64,000 bases of DNA, from positions 1 through 64,000 of the forward strand of contig JAUFSD010000003.1 of the NCBI GenBank assembly GCA_033030425.1. The letters run 5' to 3'. Origin of the DNA: Verpa conica. Taxonomy: Eukaryota > Ascomycota > Pezizomycetes > Pezizales > Morchellaceae. Below, one piece after another: positions 24,601-35,846 of the stretch (position 1 is the first letter of the stretch; every line of letters begins with the position of its first letter). The notes under the pieces were generated by a model, which worked only from the letters and a program-made list of their open reading frames with translations, was not told where the DNA came from and did no database searches. The position numbers were made by a program, and so were the translations under genes.

Positions 24601-25240
24601 GTTTTTAATGAAGAAGGAGCAGATTCATTATTTGGAGATTTGGGATGCCTTGAAGGTGGCAGCATACGGAGGACATTATACGATGGTCGACCTGTTGCTC
24701 AGGATGGGAGCAGTTGTAGACGGTCCGGCCATGGGCCATGTAGGCTTGGCGTTATCGGCGGCCGTAGTACGGGGACACGAGGACATTGTTGCGTTATTAC
24801 TCAGAAGTGGAGCAAGTATCGACCAACCAGGGCTGGACGGGTACACAGCGTTAATGGCAGCTGCGGCACAAGGAAACGAGGACAGTGTCGGGTTTCTGCT
24901 CAGGAGCGGAGCAAGTATCGACCATCCAGGATTTGACGGGAGGACTCCACTTGTGGTGGCCATAGACAACAAACAGCATGATATGGTCAGGTTTTTGGTC
25001 AGGAGGGGAGCCAATGTCAATAGCAGGGTGGATGGTGGACGCACGGCGCTACAGGCAGCTGCAGAGAGTGGACAGAAACAGGTGGTTGAAATGCTGATTA
25101 GGAACGGAGCAGAGTTTGATGATGCGATGCTAGAGAGGGTTCGGGCGATTTCAATGGCAGTGCCGGTAGATCAGAGAGGCGAGTACGAGGGAGTCATATG
25201 GATATTGAGTAGGGCTGGGGCCAGTCAATATGGCGGGTAG
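21667..25240 (+). CDS. CorA-like membrane protein with C-terminal ankyrin repeats
   Basis: Nine exons: 21667-21872, 21925-22100, 22151-22219, 22299-22389, 22455-22668, 22747-23109, 23193-23273, 23368-23397 and 23483-25240, giving 995 residues with frame kept at every junction. Residues 1-400 are a mostly helical cytosolic region ending in the EAYRSRDQN segment typical of fungal CorA-like proteins. A 30-base micro-exon encodes residues 401-410 (FICLPLLLVA), the core of the first membrane helix. The CorA signature G-M-N follows at 414-416, then a short loop and a second helix (WIYYLSIALPMFFLIMVSI, from about 426). About 13 ankyrin repeats fill residues 500-960, many with the core TALQAAA. CorA proteins are pentameric Mg2+ channels; this fused form is known in fungi but its transport role is unproven. 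The repeats probably bind a partner inside the cell. Confidence 0.88.
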
Positions 25241-26208
25241 GCTGGGAGAGATACATATGGGGGTGTAATAGAAGGGTGTGATGTTATGAGGAGTAAGCTC
25301 TGGTGATGTATTAACAGTTTTAGGGAACTTATGAGTGTATGGGGCACTTGAGAACTCATGTATGTGTGTTGTCTGTTGTCTGTGGGTGATATGGGGAGCT
25401 GAATGACTGGGTAGATGATGGATATTATGGGATGAATGGATGGTGGTTATCATGGTGGTAATGGTGGTGAGGGAAAGTGAGGAGTGATTGGTACATGTAG
25501 ATTATATATGTCTAGGTCATGGGTGATGTAGAGACCCTAGGGCTCCACGAGCTGCTCCTTCTTTACTTGTCCTCATTTCCGGTTTGACACTTGGGCATGG
25601 GAGTCTGGTCAATCGAGTAACTGTTGGTAGCACTTGAGCCCAATGCCGTGAGACCTAATCCCAGTGACACCTGTTCAGGCGGGTGATATCTCATGATAGA
25701 AGGCCACCTTCCGTTCTCTCTGACCAAGGTATACCCATGGCTAGTGTAGCCAGACGGTCCCTCCCATCGCATCTAATCCCATGATCTTCCTCTTTTCTGT
25801 CTCAGGACCAGCCACCACCCTAATCTGACAGGTCAGTTTTCACAAGGCTATACTCACCTTGTGTTTCCTACGAAGGAAATTGATTCACAAGCTTAGATAC
25901 AGCTCTCTTTCTCAGTGCCATGAATTTGACATGCCGATTTATCACCGATGGGCTTGATGTCATGATTTCGTCACCCATCTCCTTGATTCGCTGATTGACT
26001 CGCTTGGCAAACCCAATGAATAATTGTACTCGGGTGTGCGGGAAAGTCTGGCGACAGGTGGTTGTGGTGGCACCGATTTTGTATGGGAAATACAGACGCA
26101 AGCCAAGAATTTTGCTCTTTCCCGCACAGCCGAGTACTATAGACACAGGTAAGAAACTCAACACCCAGAGTTAAACTATTACACACGATATCCGTTAAAC
26201 ACAACGCC
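25241..26208. other. Intergenic with weak minus-strand coding hints
   Basis: Minus-strand frames at 25868-26164 and 25563-25772 have protein-like composition, and an acceptor (GATTAG before the ATG at 25772) could join them, but the donor is ambiguous and no domain is recognised. The first frame starts only 45 bases from the divergent NLR start codon, which argues against it. Not called as a gene. Confidence 0.35.
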
Positions 26209-29200
26209 ATGGCGGAAGCAGCGGTCCTTATGCGCCCGAGACCGCTAGGGCTAGGATGGAAGACATCTCTCAGAATTTCAAATATCCCTATATCAATCAC
26301 ATTAAATGATTTCTACGAATATCTAGAAAAAATAGTGATTGATAGGGACGGCCAGGATACTGTCAAAGATAGCGATAACAATGTTCTACTTCTATCCCTA
26401 GCACCTTCACCATCAGATAATGATTCTCGGAGGTTTCAGGTAGCTACTGTTACCTTTAACCACATTCCTCTCACTATTGGACCTAATATTCTGCTTGGAC
26501 CGTCTACTACAACATTCAAGATTGATGTTGATACTCACTTCGGGGGTCTAACCCCGCTAAACCACCCATGCAACCCTACCGTCGAGTAGGTTCTCTGCTG
26601 TAATGACTTTCAATAAGTGATCTGACCCTCCGTATAGTATCATTGCTGTTACCGGACTCGCAGGTCATGCCTTCGGCTCATGGAGGTCGCGCGAAGGTCC
26701 CGAAATGTGGCTTCGGGATTTTCTTCCTGAAGACCTCCAGCAAAACGACTGTAACGCTAGGATTCTTACTTACGGTTATGATACAAAGCTAGCTGAAAGT
26801 TTATCCGATGCTGGAATTTACGAGCTCTCCAAACAGTTCCTCGAGGCTGTAAAGAGTTCCAGGCCTCAGGATGGGGTAACTATGTGTATTGCCAATAGTG
26901 ATAATGAACCGAGACTAAATATTTTGCAGGACCCTAAACGACCGATCATTCTTATTGGGCATAGCCTAGGTGGCCTGGTGATAAAGCAGGTTAGTTTAAT
27001 ATTCAGTTATCATGTTCAGTAAGACAAATTACCCAAATTCCGTTCAACCTACCAACTCTCTATCCCAATCCCAATTGCAAGTTCAGAGCATAAGGAGTAA
27101 GCCTAATCCAGCAGGCCCTAGTTGAAGCAGATCAGAACCTCCTGAGGTCATGTTACGCAGTGTTGTTCTTTGGGGTCCCAAACCGAGGACTCGGGAGTGA
27201 CCATCTGATGTCAATGGTTAAAGGCCAGCCAAATGAGCGCCTTCTCCGAGACTTGTACGGCCCTTCTCAGTTTTTAGGCCTTCTACACCGAGCATTCTGC
27301 AAAGAAACAAAGTTATACGCGCCAAACTTAAAGATAATATGCTTTTACGAAACGAAAGATACTAGAACCGTTGCGGTAGGTGCATTAATATTAAGTACAC
27401 ATCTACATTCTTACTAATTTATATGAGCTATAGCAAAGCACTCCAAACAAATGGACAAGGAGTGGTCCATATATCCGTATGGTGTCCCATGAATCAGCCA
27501 TACATACCTTGGCCGATAGGATATGTGAAGAAATTCCGCTTGATGCCGACCACTCCACTATAGTAAAATTTACATGCCGTTTAGACCAAAATTACCAAAT
27601 TGTTCGAAACAAGCTTTTAATGCTTACAAAGGAAGCACCGCAAGGAATTAGAGCCCTCTCGGAGTCACACAAAGAAGGTAACCCACACCTTGCGTTCAAT
27701 TTTTGGCATGGCAAATATCTGATTATTGCCATTTAAGGTCCAACGGCAGACCAGAGGAATTGTCTCCGGTCACTTATACCTAATAACAATGATCCAACCC
27801 TCAAGATTCCACACATCAAGCCTCACCCTGGGACCTGCCACTGGATTCTCAGTAATGACACTTACCGCGGATGGCACTCTAGGGAAGACCAGTCTAAGAT
27901 ACTTTGGATCGCAGGTCACCCTGGAACAGGTAAGACTGTCATAATGACTTACCTCTTGAGCGTGTTAAAAAAGGAGTCTTCAAACCCTATATACTTCTTT
28001 TGCGACGACAAAAATGAGAAACAGCGTACGGCTACTGCGGTTTTGAAGTCTCTTATCTATCAGCTCCTCCATATATATATACCCTTATTCAAATATGTCA
28101 TGCCGTACTTTGAACAGTTTCGCCCCGGGGAGCAACCAAAGTGGTCCTTCGATATGCTGTGGCAAATTTTCTATGATTTTGTTCGCGATAAGGACCTCAG
28201 TTCCTCCAGAGTTTATTGCCTTATCGATGCTCTTGATGAATGTGCTCAGACAGACGAAGGGGAGGTTTCACGAAACGAGCTTTTAGGAAAAATCACAGAG
28301 CTATACGCTTCAGATGCCGAATGCCATGTTCGGCTCTGCATCAGCAGTAGGCCATACACCGACCTTCGAACATATCTGAGGTTGTTTGATACCATCTCAT
28401 TAGATGAAGCAGCCACCAAGCACGATATTTCATTATTCATCGGAGAGAAACTCCAAGGGGCATTTAGTGCCTTGTTCTCCGACGATATCACCGGGAGAGT
28501 AGTGGAACACCTTCGGGGAGAAGCCCATGGATCGTTCCTCTGGGTTGCTCTTTTCATTCGTGATCTTGGAAACTGCTTTACGGATGCGGATGTTGAAGAT
28601 TTGATTGAAAGAGTGCCACAAGGTCTCTTTGGATACTACGAAAAAATCCTTAGTAGGATACCGCCAAGCTTCCGAGGAAGAGCAAAACAGATTTTCATGT
28701 GGATCACGTATGCCAGGCGACCGATGAGTTTAGATGAGCTCAATAACGCTTTGGCAATTTCAACCGCCATTCCTGCAAACGGGAAATCGAAAAATATAAC
28801 AAAATTGACAACTGTGGATAGCTTCAATAAATACAAGTCGAAGAATCTTAAGCTTGAGCTCGAAAGTTGTTGTGGGTTACTTGTTGATTTCCGGGAAACC
28901 TCACATAATACATATACGGTCACCTTCATTCATCAGTCAGTCAAGGATTTCTTCGTGGATACAATTCAAAATTCGGAAAGCCACGTCCAATTCTACATCT
29001 CCCCCCAGATAGCCAACGAGGAGTTAGCTGGCTATTGCATTACATATCTTACACTCGACGATTTCAGGCCCATGCGCTATTCGCAGTGGCATACACCGGC
29101 TTGCACCGACAATTGCCCCCTCGAGATCGACTCTGGTAGCTATCCCTTGTTCTCAGACTATTGTGCTTCGTCTTGGCATAATCATCTTCGGCTCTCCAGG

Positions 29201-30373
29201 TCCCTCAACCTCATGACGCAGGATGCATTCCTCAAGTTTCAGACCTCTCATACGGAGCACTTTCAGACTTGTATTGCACTGTCCATCGGAACTTCCAGTA
29301 AGATTATGCTGCCAATTCATGCAGCAACAGTGTTAAATCTACCAACTCTAGTATTGTTCCTATTGGAAAATGGGGCGGGCACAAGTGCACGATATAGTTA
29401 TGGCTTCACACCATTAGCTCTTGCCATATTATTTGAGCGAGTAGAAGTGGCGAAAGTCTTACTCGACAATGGGGTAGATATTAACGAACATATTTTATGG
29501 GGCACGACGGTGTTGATTCATTCAATATTTCTACACAGGACGAGAATGGTGAAGTTTCTAGTGGAAAACGGAGCTGATGAGATGTGTGCGGATATGTTCG
29601 GGACTACACCCTTGGAAGAAGCAGCAAGGAGCGGTGATGAAGAAATCTTGGGGATTCTTCTAGAGCTAACAACCGGGGTGAAAGACACGACAAGACTCCT
29701 ACACATGGCTATGATCGGTAGCAACGATCTAGGGTTCAAGTTTCTTATCAAAGCGACCGGAGCAAATGTCAAAAAGCGAGGTGCTGGTGGATGGACCCTA
29801 TTACATTCAGTTGCCATCGATGGAACAACCAATATGGCTAGATTCCTTGTGGAAAGTGGGGCCAACATCAACTCTCGAAATTCCAAGGGCGAATCACCGT
29901 TGCATTTAATCTCTGGCGGAGATACATGGACCCGCTGGAGGAAACTTGAATGCCCTGTTTACATTGAAAGGAAAGACAGTGGCGAGAATGCGATGGTGGA
30001 TGTCTTGGTTGAGCTCGGAGCGGATCTGAACGCGAGAAACTCAAATGGCGAGACGCCACTATCTCTTGCAGCCACGAGAGAAAAAATAGAAATAGTCAAG
30101 CTCCTGGTTCAGTTCGGGGCAGATATAAATGCTATGGATTTCTGGGGAGACACGCCATGGTCAAGAGCAGTTAGGGATGGCAAGACGGAGATGGCAAGGC
30201 TTCTAGTTGATCTTGGCGCAGACGCAGATGCGAAGCTACTCGAGCGAAGAATTAGGTGGGTTTGGATGTATCGAGCATGGATATATCGGGTTTGGATATA
30301 TCGGTTTTTGTGTCTTGTGATATGTGTTGGTTTTGTTGTGGATTATTATCTTACGAGCATCCTGATCAACTGA
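26209..30373 (+). CDS. NLR-type protein: alpha/beta-hydrolase (SesB-like), NACHT, ankyrin
   Basis: Six exons, 26209-26585, 26638-26875, 26930-26989, 27115-27375, 27434-27677 and 27738-30373, give 1271 residues with all junctions in frame. Residues 1-125 are the extension that usually precedes this hydrolase class. The hydrolase domain opens with DIIAVTGLAGHAFGSW and carries the nucleophile elbow GHSLGG at 215-220 (Ser217). The NACHT NTPase has a Walker A loop (GHPGTGKT, Lys459), a Walker B segment LIDALDE near 557 and a sensor-like CISSRP. About eight ankyrin repeats occupy roughly 915-1225, and a hydrophobic C-terminal tail follows (about 1240-1265). Fungal proteins with this plan are innate-immunity receptors: the repeats sense a ligand, NACHT oligomerises and the N-terminal enzyme acts, often causing cell death in non-self recognition. 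That role is known for the family and inferred here. Confidence 0.92.
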
Positions 30374-31378
30374 GAGCACTGGCAGCGGGTATGAAGGATG
30401 GCGAGATTTATGTAGAGACAAATTTTGGGCAATTTTCTTTGATTCAAAACAACGGTAGTCGTTGGAGGCAGCAAAGGCTATATTTGATGCTGTGAAATTA
30501 TTTTCTTATCTCTAACTCTTATATAATCAACCAATTCTTCTGGAATTTAAGCTCTCAAAAATTTGTACGAAATAATCGCGAGTTATGGAAGCGCAAATCG
30601 CTCAAAAATTAGTTTACCACCGATATCCAATTCAAGTCCAGGGCTGCTAGGATCTACAAACTTAGCTTGTACTGTGTACTGAGGTCAGAGCCTGTACCCT
30701 CAATTACCACTGGAGTCAGGATGCTGAACTTGAATTTACAACCAATGGTAAATTAACTTTGACCTATCTGGGCTTCCAGAGAAGTCCCCTGCCTTAATAT
30801 AAATTACTAAGTATAATCGACAATATAATACCTACCCGCCATTATATAGACTTTGTCAAGGCTTATTAAATTACTTCATCTCTATATAATAGGCTCGTTG
30901 CATATATACCTAAATCTAGAATAGAAACACGGAAGGAGTGTTATAAGAAAAACATACAATTCCTCTTGCTAGCTTACTAATCACTATTTAATAGTGCTAA
31001 AGTTAATGTTGTACCAAAAGCAGTTAGAAAAGAGCCGTATAGGACTAACACCGCACTCAAGCATACACCCGGAGAGGCCAAATTATCGCCCCCGTATAGT
31101 CCCAACTATCTAAACCGTGGACATACGTGGTGAAATGTATATTATATAATGCCGGAAGCCTTAAACTTATATAGAGAAAATGAAAAAGAAATGAAATGCT
31201 CTTGGCGCCAGGGTTAGGTTCTCCAATGTAAGCTATATAGAACGAGGCTGAACCTCTCTTGCTTAGGAATTCACCTATCAATAGGACTCATAATCAAACA
31301 TCAACGATCGGTAAACACCAGATCTATACCTTTGCTAGGGCCCTACCCCTAATTACTGGTTTTAACGTTATCTATACC
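30374..31378. other. Intergenic
   Basis: A/T-rich stretch between two plus-strand genes. No supported gene or repeat is seen. Confidence 0.5.
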
Positions 31379-32591
31379 ATGTCCGATCCCCTCTCAATCA
31401 CGGCATCCGTCACAGGCTTACTCGTGGTCGGTACGAAGCTCTCGCACGCAATTTTCCAGATTATCAATGGAACTAGATCAGCACCAGCCGCCATTCATTC
31501 TCTAGGTAAAGAGCTCGTGGGTCTCTGTAAGGTTCTCGGGAATCTTGCGGCCATAATGCGTAATAGCCCATCACCTCCCAAGAAAACCTTCCCAACCGAT
31601 GAACTCGGAGAACTACTGGAGAATATTATGGAAGACTTCAAAGGCCTTCAGGTGATTGTGAACGAGTATAAATTCAACTCAGCGGATGGTATACTTCGCC
31701 AGCGGTGGAAAGTTTTCCTATGGGGGTTCCAGCAACGCGACGTTGAGGATCTAAGGAGGAATATTGAAGCTTACAAGGCAACTTTAAATTTAACGTTAAC
31801 TGTTGCTTCGCTGTATGTCTTGTCATTTCTTCTTATTAGATGATACGTCTCAATTCGTATCTAAATACTAACCCTCGACATACGCTAATATAACATGATT
31901 CCATAGTTCGGGGGTTTCTAATACTTCCAACGCAACCGACCAGATCTATGATAAGGTCACAAAATTAGAAACCGAACTCCAAGAGCTCCGAGCTCTATGC
32001 CAGGAACTCAAAGATCGTAGCATTACGCCTTCAGCCTTTTCTCTCCGCCGCATGACAAGCCGGGGAAGCATTAGCTCGTTATCCCGACATCCGATAGCAA
32101 GAAAAGCGAGCAACGCCAGTACAATACGAGGTAGTGCTACTTCAACCTATCGTGCAGCCTCCTTCATTGAGTACTATTGCAATGAAGTCGATGCTATTCG
32201 TACGAAGCCAATGGATGAACACACAGACTCACCTAAAGCACCACCAGTAGAATCGTTACCACCCTTGACTGGTGTCATTGCTTCAACATACGATACTCAA
32301 AGTGTTAAGCAGGCCCCTGAAATAACAGGGGCCTGTTTAATTCGTGTGGAAAGCATGAGAGTATCCTGGAGGCCAAAGAAACTCCCCCTAGGCCCCAATG
32401 GGACTTCTAATGACTACATCCGAACCAGCATCAGCTTAGATACAGGTCGCAAATTTCTCTACAACTACAGTGAATTTGACGAAATCTACGCAAGGTATAA
32501 GGACTTTAAGAACCTGCTCCCTATTGAACATAGGCGTGAGAGCTACGGGCATCTCCGAAGGGGATGGGTAAAGATTAATTTGCTTGAATGA
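31379..32591 (+). CDS. Helo-like N-terminal domain protein
   Basis: Two exons, 31379-31812 and 31907-32591, separated by a 94 bp intron (GTATGT..CATAG), give 372 residues. The start is the ATG of MSDPLSITASVTGLL, the typical opening of fungal Helo-like N-terminal domains (PF17111), a mostly alpha-helical fold related to the membrane-acting HeLo domain of HET-S. Residues about 1-175 match it: a Gly-rich first helix, the KELVGLCKVLGNL helix, then a long amphipathic helix and a short coiled coil (VTKLETELQELRALCQEL). The remainder is Ser-rich, then has an unrecognised basic module (WRPKKLPLGPNG). No NACHT domain is attached, so it may be a stand-alone executioner or adaptor. It is 1 kb downstream of the NLR gene on the same strand, which makes a functional pairing plausible but unproven. 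Confidence 0.8.
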
Positions 32592-33416
32592 TGAAATAGG
32601 AGAGCTCGCTTTCTTCATTTAAGTAGGAACACTTGTCAGTAGGAACGCTTGTCAGATATGAGAAACGGCTTTTTAAACCTAGTTCAATTTTACAGGTCGT
32701 AAGGGAAAGGGTTTCTGGGCCACAAAGGCCTAGTGTTACGTGTCGGGCATCACGTCTCCCCAGCTCCTATTGGCGCAGTCTTCCTCATTGCTTAGACAAA
32801 CAACTGACCTCATCCCATTGGTAGCCCTTTACACAATAGAACAACGTGGCATTTACCAGACAAATACATATAGAAGAATTAGATATCACCCGTCTTAGTA
32901 GCTTAGTGGCTCCTCCAAGACAGCCATTCTAGCGGGACTAAAGTACCATTGGCCCTTTGGCTCTGGGTTAGCACTGTGAAAAGCACTGCCAGGAGTTATT
33001 TTCTATTTATCTTATGTAAAAGCCTTCAGTGCTTTATACCTTGGGGTTTAATTTCCCACGCCCAGCAATGACAAATAAAAAAAAAGAGGATAATATTTTC
33101 AACAGACATGGGTGCAGCCAGACTAACTATGGACACATTTGGATAAGCCCTGTGGGTCTGTTCATCCCGCGCAGGATTACCGGGTATTATATTATGCAAG
33201 TCGGAAAACCTAACCCTACTCCACCATCCAAGGAATTTCCACAAGAGTTCGGGTAACTCCAGTAGCAGACCACGTTACTTCTTCAACTCTACCGATTCCA
33301 CTGGACACGACCTCGCCCAGACCTCGCGCGCCTTGATAGCCGTTGGCATTACATAGGGGCAGAGTGGGCATTAGTTTCAATACCGACAAGCTTCTCTGGG
33401 GAGGGGCTCCCAATCG
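32592..33416. other. Intergenic
   Basis: Short open frames only. A direct repeat (AGGAACRCTTGTCAG) occurs at about 32625-32655. Nothing else is seen. Confidence 0.5.
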
Positions 33417-34343
33417 ATGGCAAAAAAAAAAGTCAAAGATGTTAGTAAGAACACCAAGAAGGCCATTAAGGATTCTGCCGATGACAAGTGCTGGTTTTGT
33501 AATCGCAAAGGCACAGAGGTCGCTCATGTTATCGCTAAAAAAAGGAGTGACTTGGTAATTCCGCACTCACCACCCGCCGTGAAACAACGTTTTCTGACAT
33601 ATGTTTATAAGTTCAACATGTATTTTCTTATGGGCCTCTTTGGTGAGGAAAAGATAAACTCACATGTTAATCTCTTCTATCTATGCTCGAACTGCCACGA
33701 TGCCTTTGACCTGGATGTACCTACGTGGATATTTTTGCCTAATGATCTCAAAAGCCTCCTCGAAACAGAGGAGCAGTTCCAGAGGGACCGCGAATCTGTC
33801 GCCAAAAACGGCGAACGTTTGTGTCGTAGTGCCCCTACCCTAGGGGGCCGCGAATTCACAAGGTACCAGATCCTTGAGAGCACTACGCAGGCGGAAGTGC
33901 TGGAGTCCACTCAGGTCAAGATATGGGACGGAAACCCAATCACGGCTATCGTTCATAGTGCAGAAGTCATTTATAAACATGTTCGACTCGATCCTGTCGA
34001 GAAGTACGGCTTACCCGATGATGTTGTAGAGACTCTTCAGAAACTACTGTTTCTCTATGGAAAGCAAGCCCCGAAGGTTACTAGGAAACTCGAGAATATC
34101 GAGAAATCCCAAGACGCCACATTGGTCCAGGAGCCAAAAGTAACTGGGTCGGGTAGCAAGCGTAAGCGTGCTGATACAACCAATGATGGTACGTGCGATG
34201 ACGATGCACGACCCCCCGGGGACGCGCCGCAAACGAAACGCCCACGACGTGCATATCCCCCGACAGAAAGAACTAGGAGAAGCCAGAGGAAGGCGAATAA
34301 AGACATCCGAGGTTATTTCCACGACAGTACAGGAAATCGATAA
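33417..34343 (+). CDS. HNH endonuclease-like protein with zinc-binding cysteines
   Basis: Single exon, 308 residues, starting at an ATG followed by a run of ten A's that encodes lysines. The N-terminal 110 residues carry the HNH layout: CWFC near 25-28, histidine in EVAHVIAKK near 35, and CSNCHDAFD near 91-99, so both cysteine pairs of a zinc-stabilised beta-beta-alpha-metal fold are present. The middle is unassigned. The C-terminus is basic and Arg/Lys/Pro-rich (KRKR, TKRPRRAYPP, RTRRSQRKA) and probably binds nucleic acid or directs nuclear import. It differs from the HNH_2 protein at 4578 in order and cysteines, so the two are not recent duplicates. Nuclease activity is predicted from the fold only. 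Confidence 0.8.
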   Translation: MAKKKVKDVSKNTKKAIKDSADDKCWFCNRKGTEVAHVIAKKRSDLVIPHSPPAVKQRFLTYVYKFNMYFLMGLFGEEKINSHVNLFYLCSNCHDAFDLDVPTWIFLPNDLKSLLETEEQFQRDRESVAKNGERLCRSAPTLGGREFTRYQILESTTQAEVLESTQVKIWDGNPITAIVHSAEVIYKHVRLDPVEKYGLPDDVVETLQKLLFLYGKQAPKVTRKLENIEKSQDATLVQEPKVTGSGSKRKRADTTNDGTCDDDARPPGDAPQTKRPRRAYPPTERTRRSQRKANKDIRGYFHDSTGNR

Positions 34344-35846
34344 AGCGAAAACAGTAATCTTGACTTTTAGTCAGCGAGTATTCTAGTTTATATATTTTGG
34401 AAGCTACATGTATATTTATATAAAAAAACTTCATTTAGATACTGCGTCCTTTTTTCGCTGGTGAAACGGCTGGTTACATATAAAAATTAAAATATTAATG
34501 AACATATACATTTTTAGTACTACATGTAGTTAGCATTTATTTGACACTTTTGCTTAGTCCTCTAGCGGTTTTTGTGTCCTATATTATATTGGCTTAAGTT
34601 TTGATCTAATTACCCCTTTGCTCTTCCCTCTCTTGAATCGACATTAAACTTGAGCTGCTATCTCATAATAAGACACGTGACCTCATATTATAATTGTCTT
34701 AATATACCTTGCTCTAGACGATTCTATAGTTATAACATAAGCGATCACTCGGCTGCAAAAAGTCAAGATCACGGCCGGGGAAATAAATACATCTCTAAAT
34801 ATTTTATTGTAATTAATACGATTTCAGTGTCTCAGATTCCCCCCTCGCCTGTACTGGCATCTTTATATTCATCTTTAATTAATGTTGCATATATTTACTA
34901 CCTCATAGAGATCTCTTGTGGCAAGCGGTAGGAGTTTGATAGGTGTCAGAAATCATGTTTTTATAGACTTGAAACTCATTACATATATATATTTTTTGGT
35001 TAAATAATACGTTATAAGACTATGTATATAAGTATATGTAGCTTTCTATTTGCTTTTCCCAATTAGGTTCTTCCTAACTTCATTTCCCCTCCCGGGGATA
35101 GCCAACTCCCTCCTAGCTATACAAGGTCAGCATTGCCACAGGCTTTACATTTATGATCCCCTTCGCGTCTATTCCACTCTTCAAATCATACTACCTTCCC
35201 TTAGGGCGTCTATATTAATGCCCTCGTTATGCACCCTAACTAGAGGCGAGTTTGAAATTTACTATATACTCCAGTCGAAAAATATAAAACTAATATTGGC
35301 AAATAAGGTGAATCTACCTATTCGTTTAGAACTACTATCCTCTATATTTTTTAGATTCAGATATTCTATTCAGAGGGGTCCAAGGCCATTAGCCGCGCAC
35401 GTGTATCATGTACATGTATGTCTATAGAGATCAACCCGATAAGCGATGGCTGGTGTACTTTAGGTATTGTGGTCGCGTCACTGTTCTCTTAGGAAGATTC
35501 GGTGCACAATAACGTATGCACGGGAGTCTCTGATTGTGTATCTAGCTAGGTGACAAAAGATGATATATACACAGCATCTAGCGTCACTCACTAGTCCAGT
35601 TCCACAGTATCTATACTGCTAACCATCTTCGTCTCAAGGATAATAATGATACCAATACGTAAGTCTTCTCAAGGTCGCGTTATGGGGAACGCGTCAGGGT
35701 TAGGTTACGCGTTATGAACGCGCAAGCCACGCGTTGAGCCACGCCAAGCTTCGAGTGGTTACCCGGACGTGCCCAGCCTCGTGCATATTCAGACATCCAC
35801 TCATCTCCCTCCACCCTTGCACGTCAACATCATCATCATCATCATC
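34344..35846. other. Intergenic, strongly A/T-rich
   Basis: Open frames at 34650-34931 and 35050-35427 are compositionally biased and without motifs. A short CGCGTTATGAACGCG-like dyad lies near 35695-35725. No gene is supported. Confidence 0.5.

Noticed and set aside
25563..26164. Possible two-exon minus-strand gene
   Set aside because: Both parts look protein-like, but the donor is ambiguous, no family is recognised and the start is only 45 bases from the NLR start codon.
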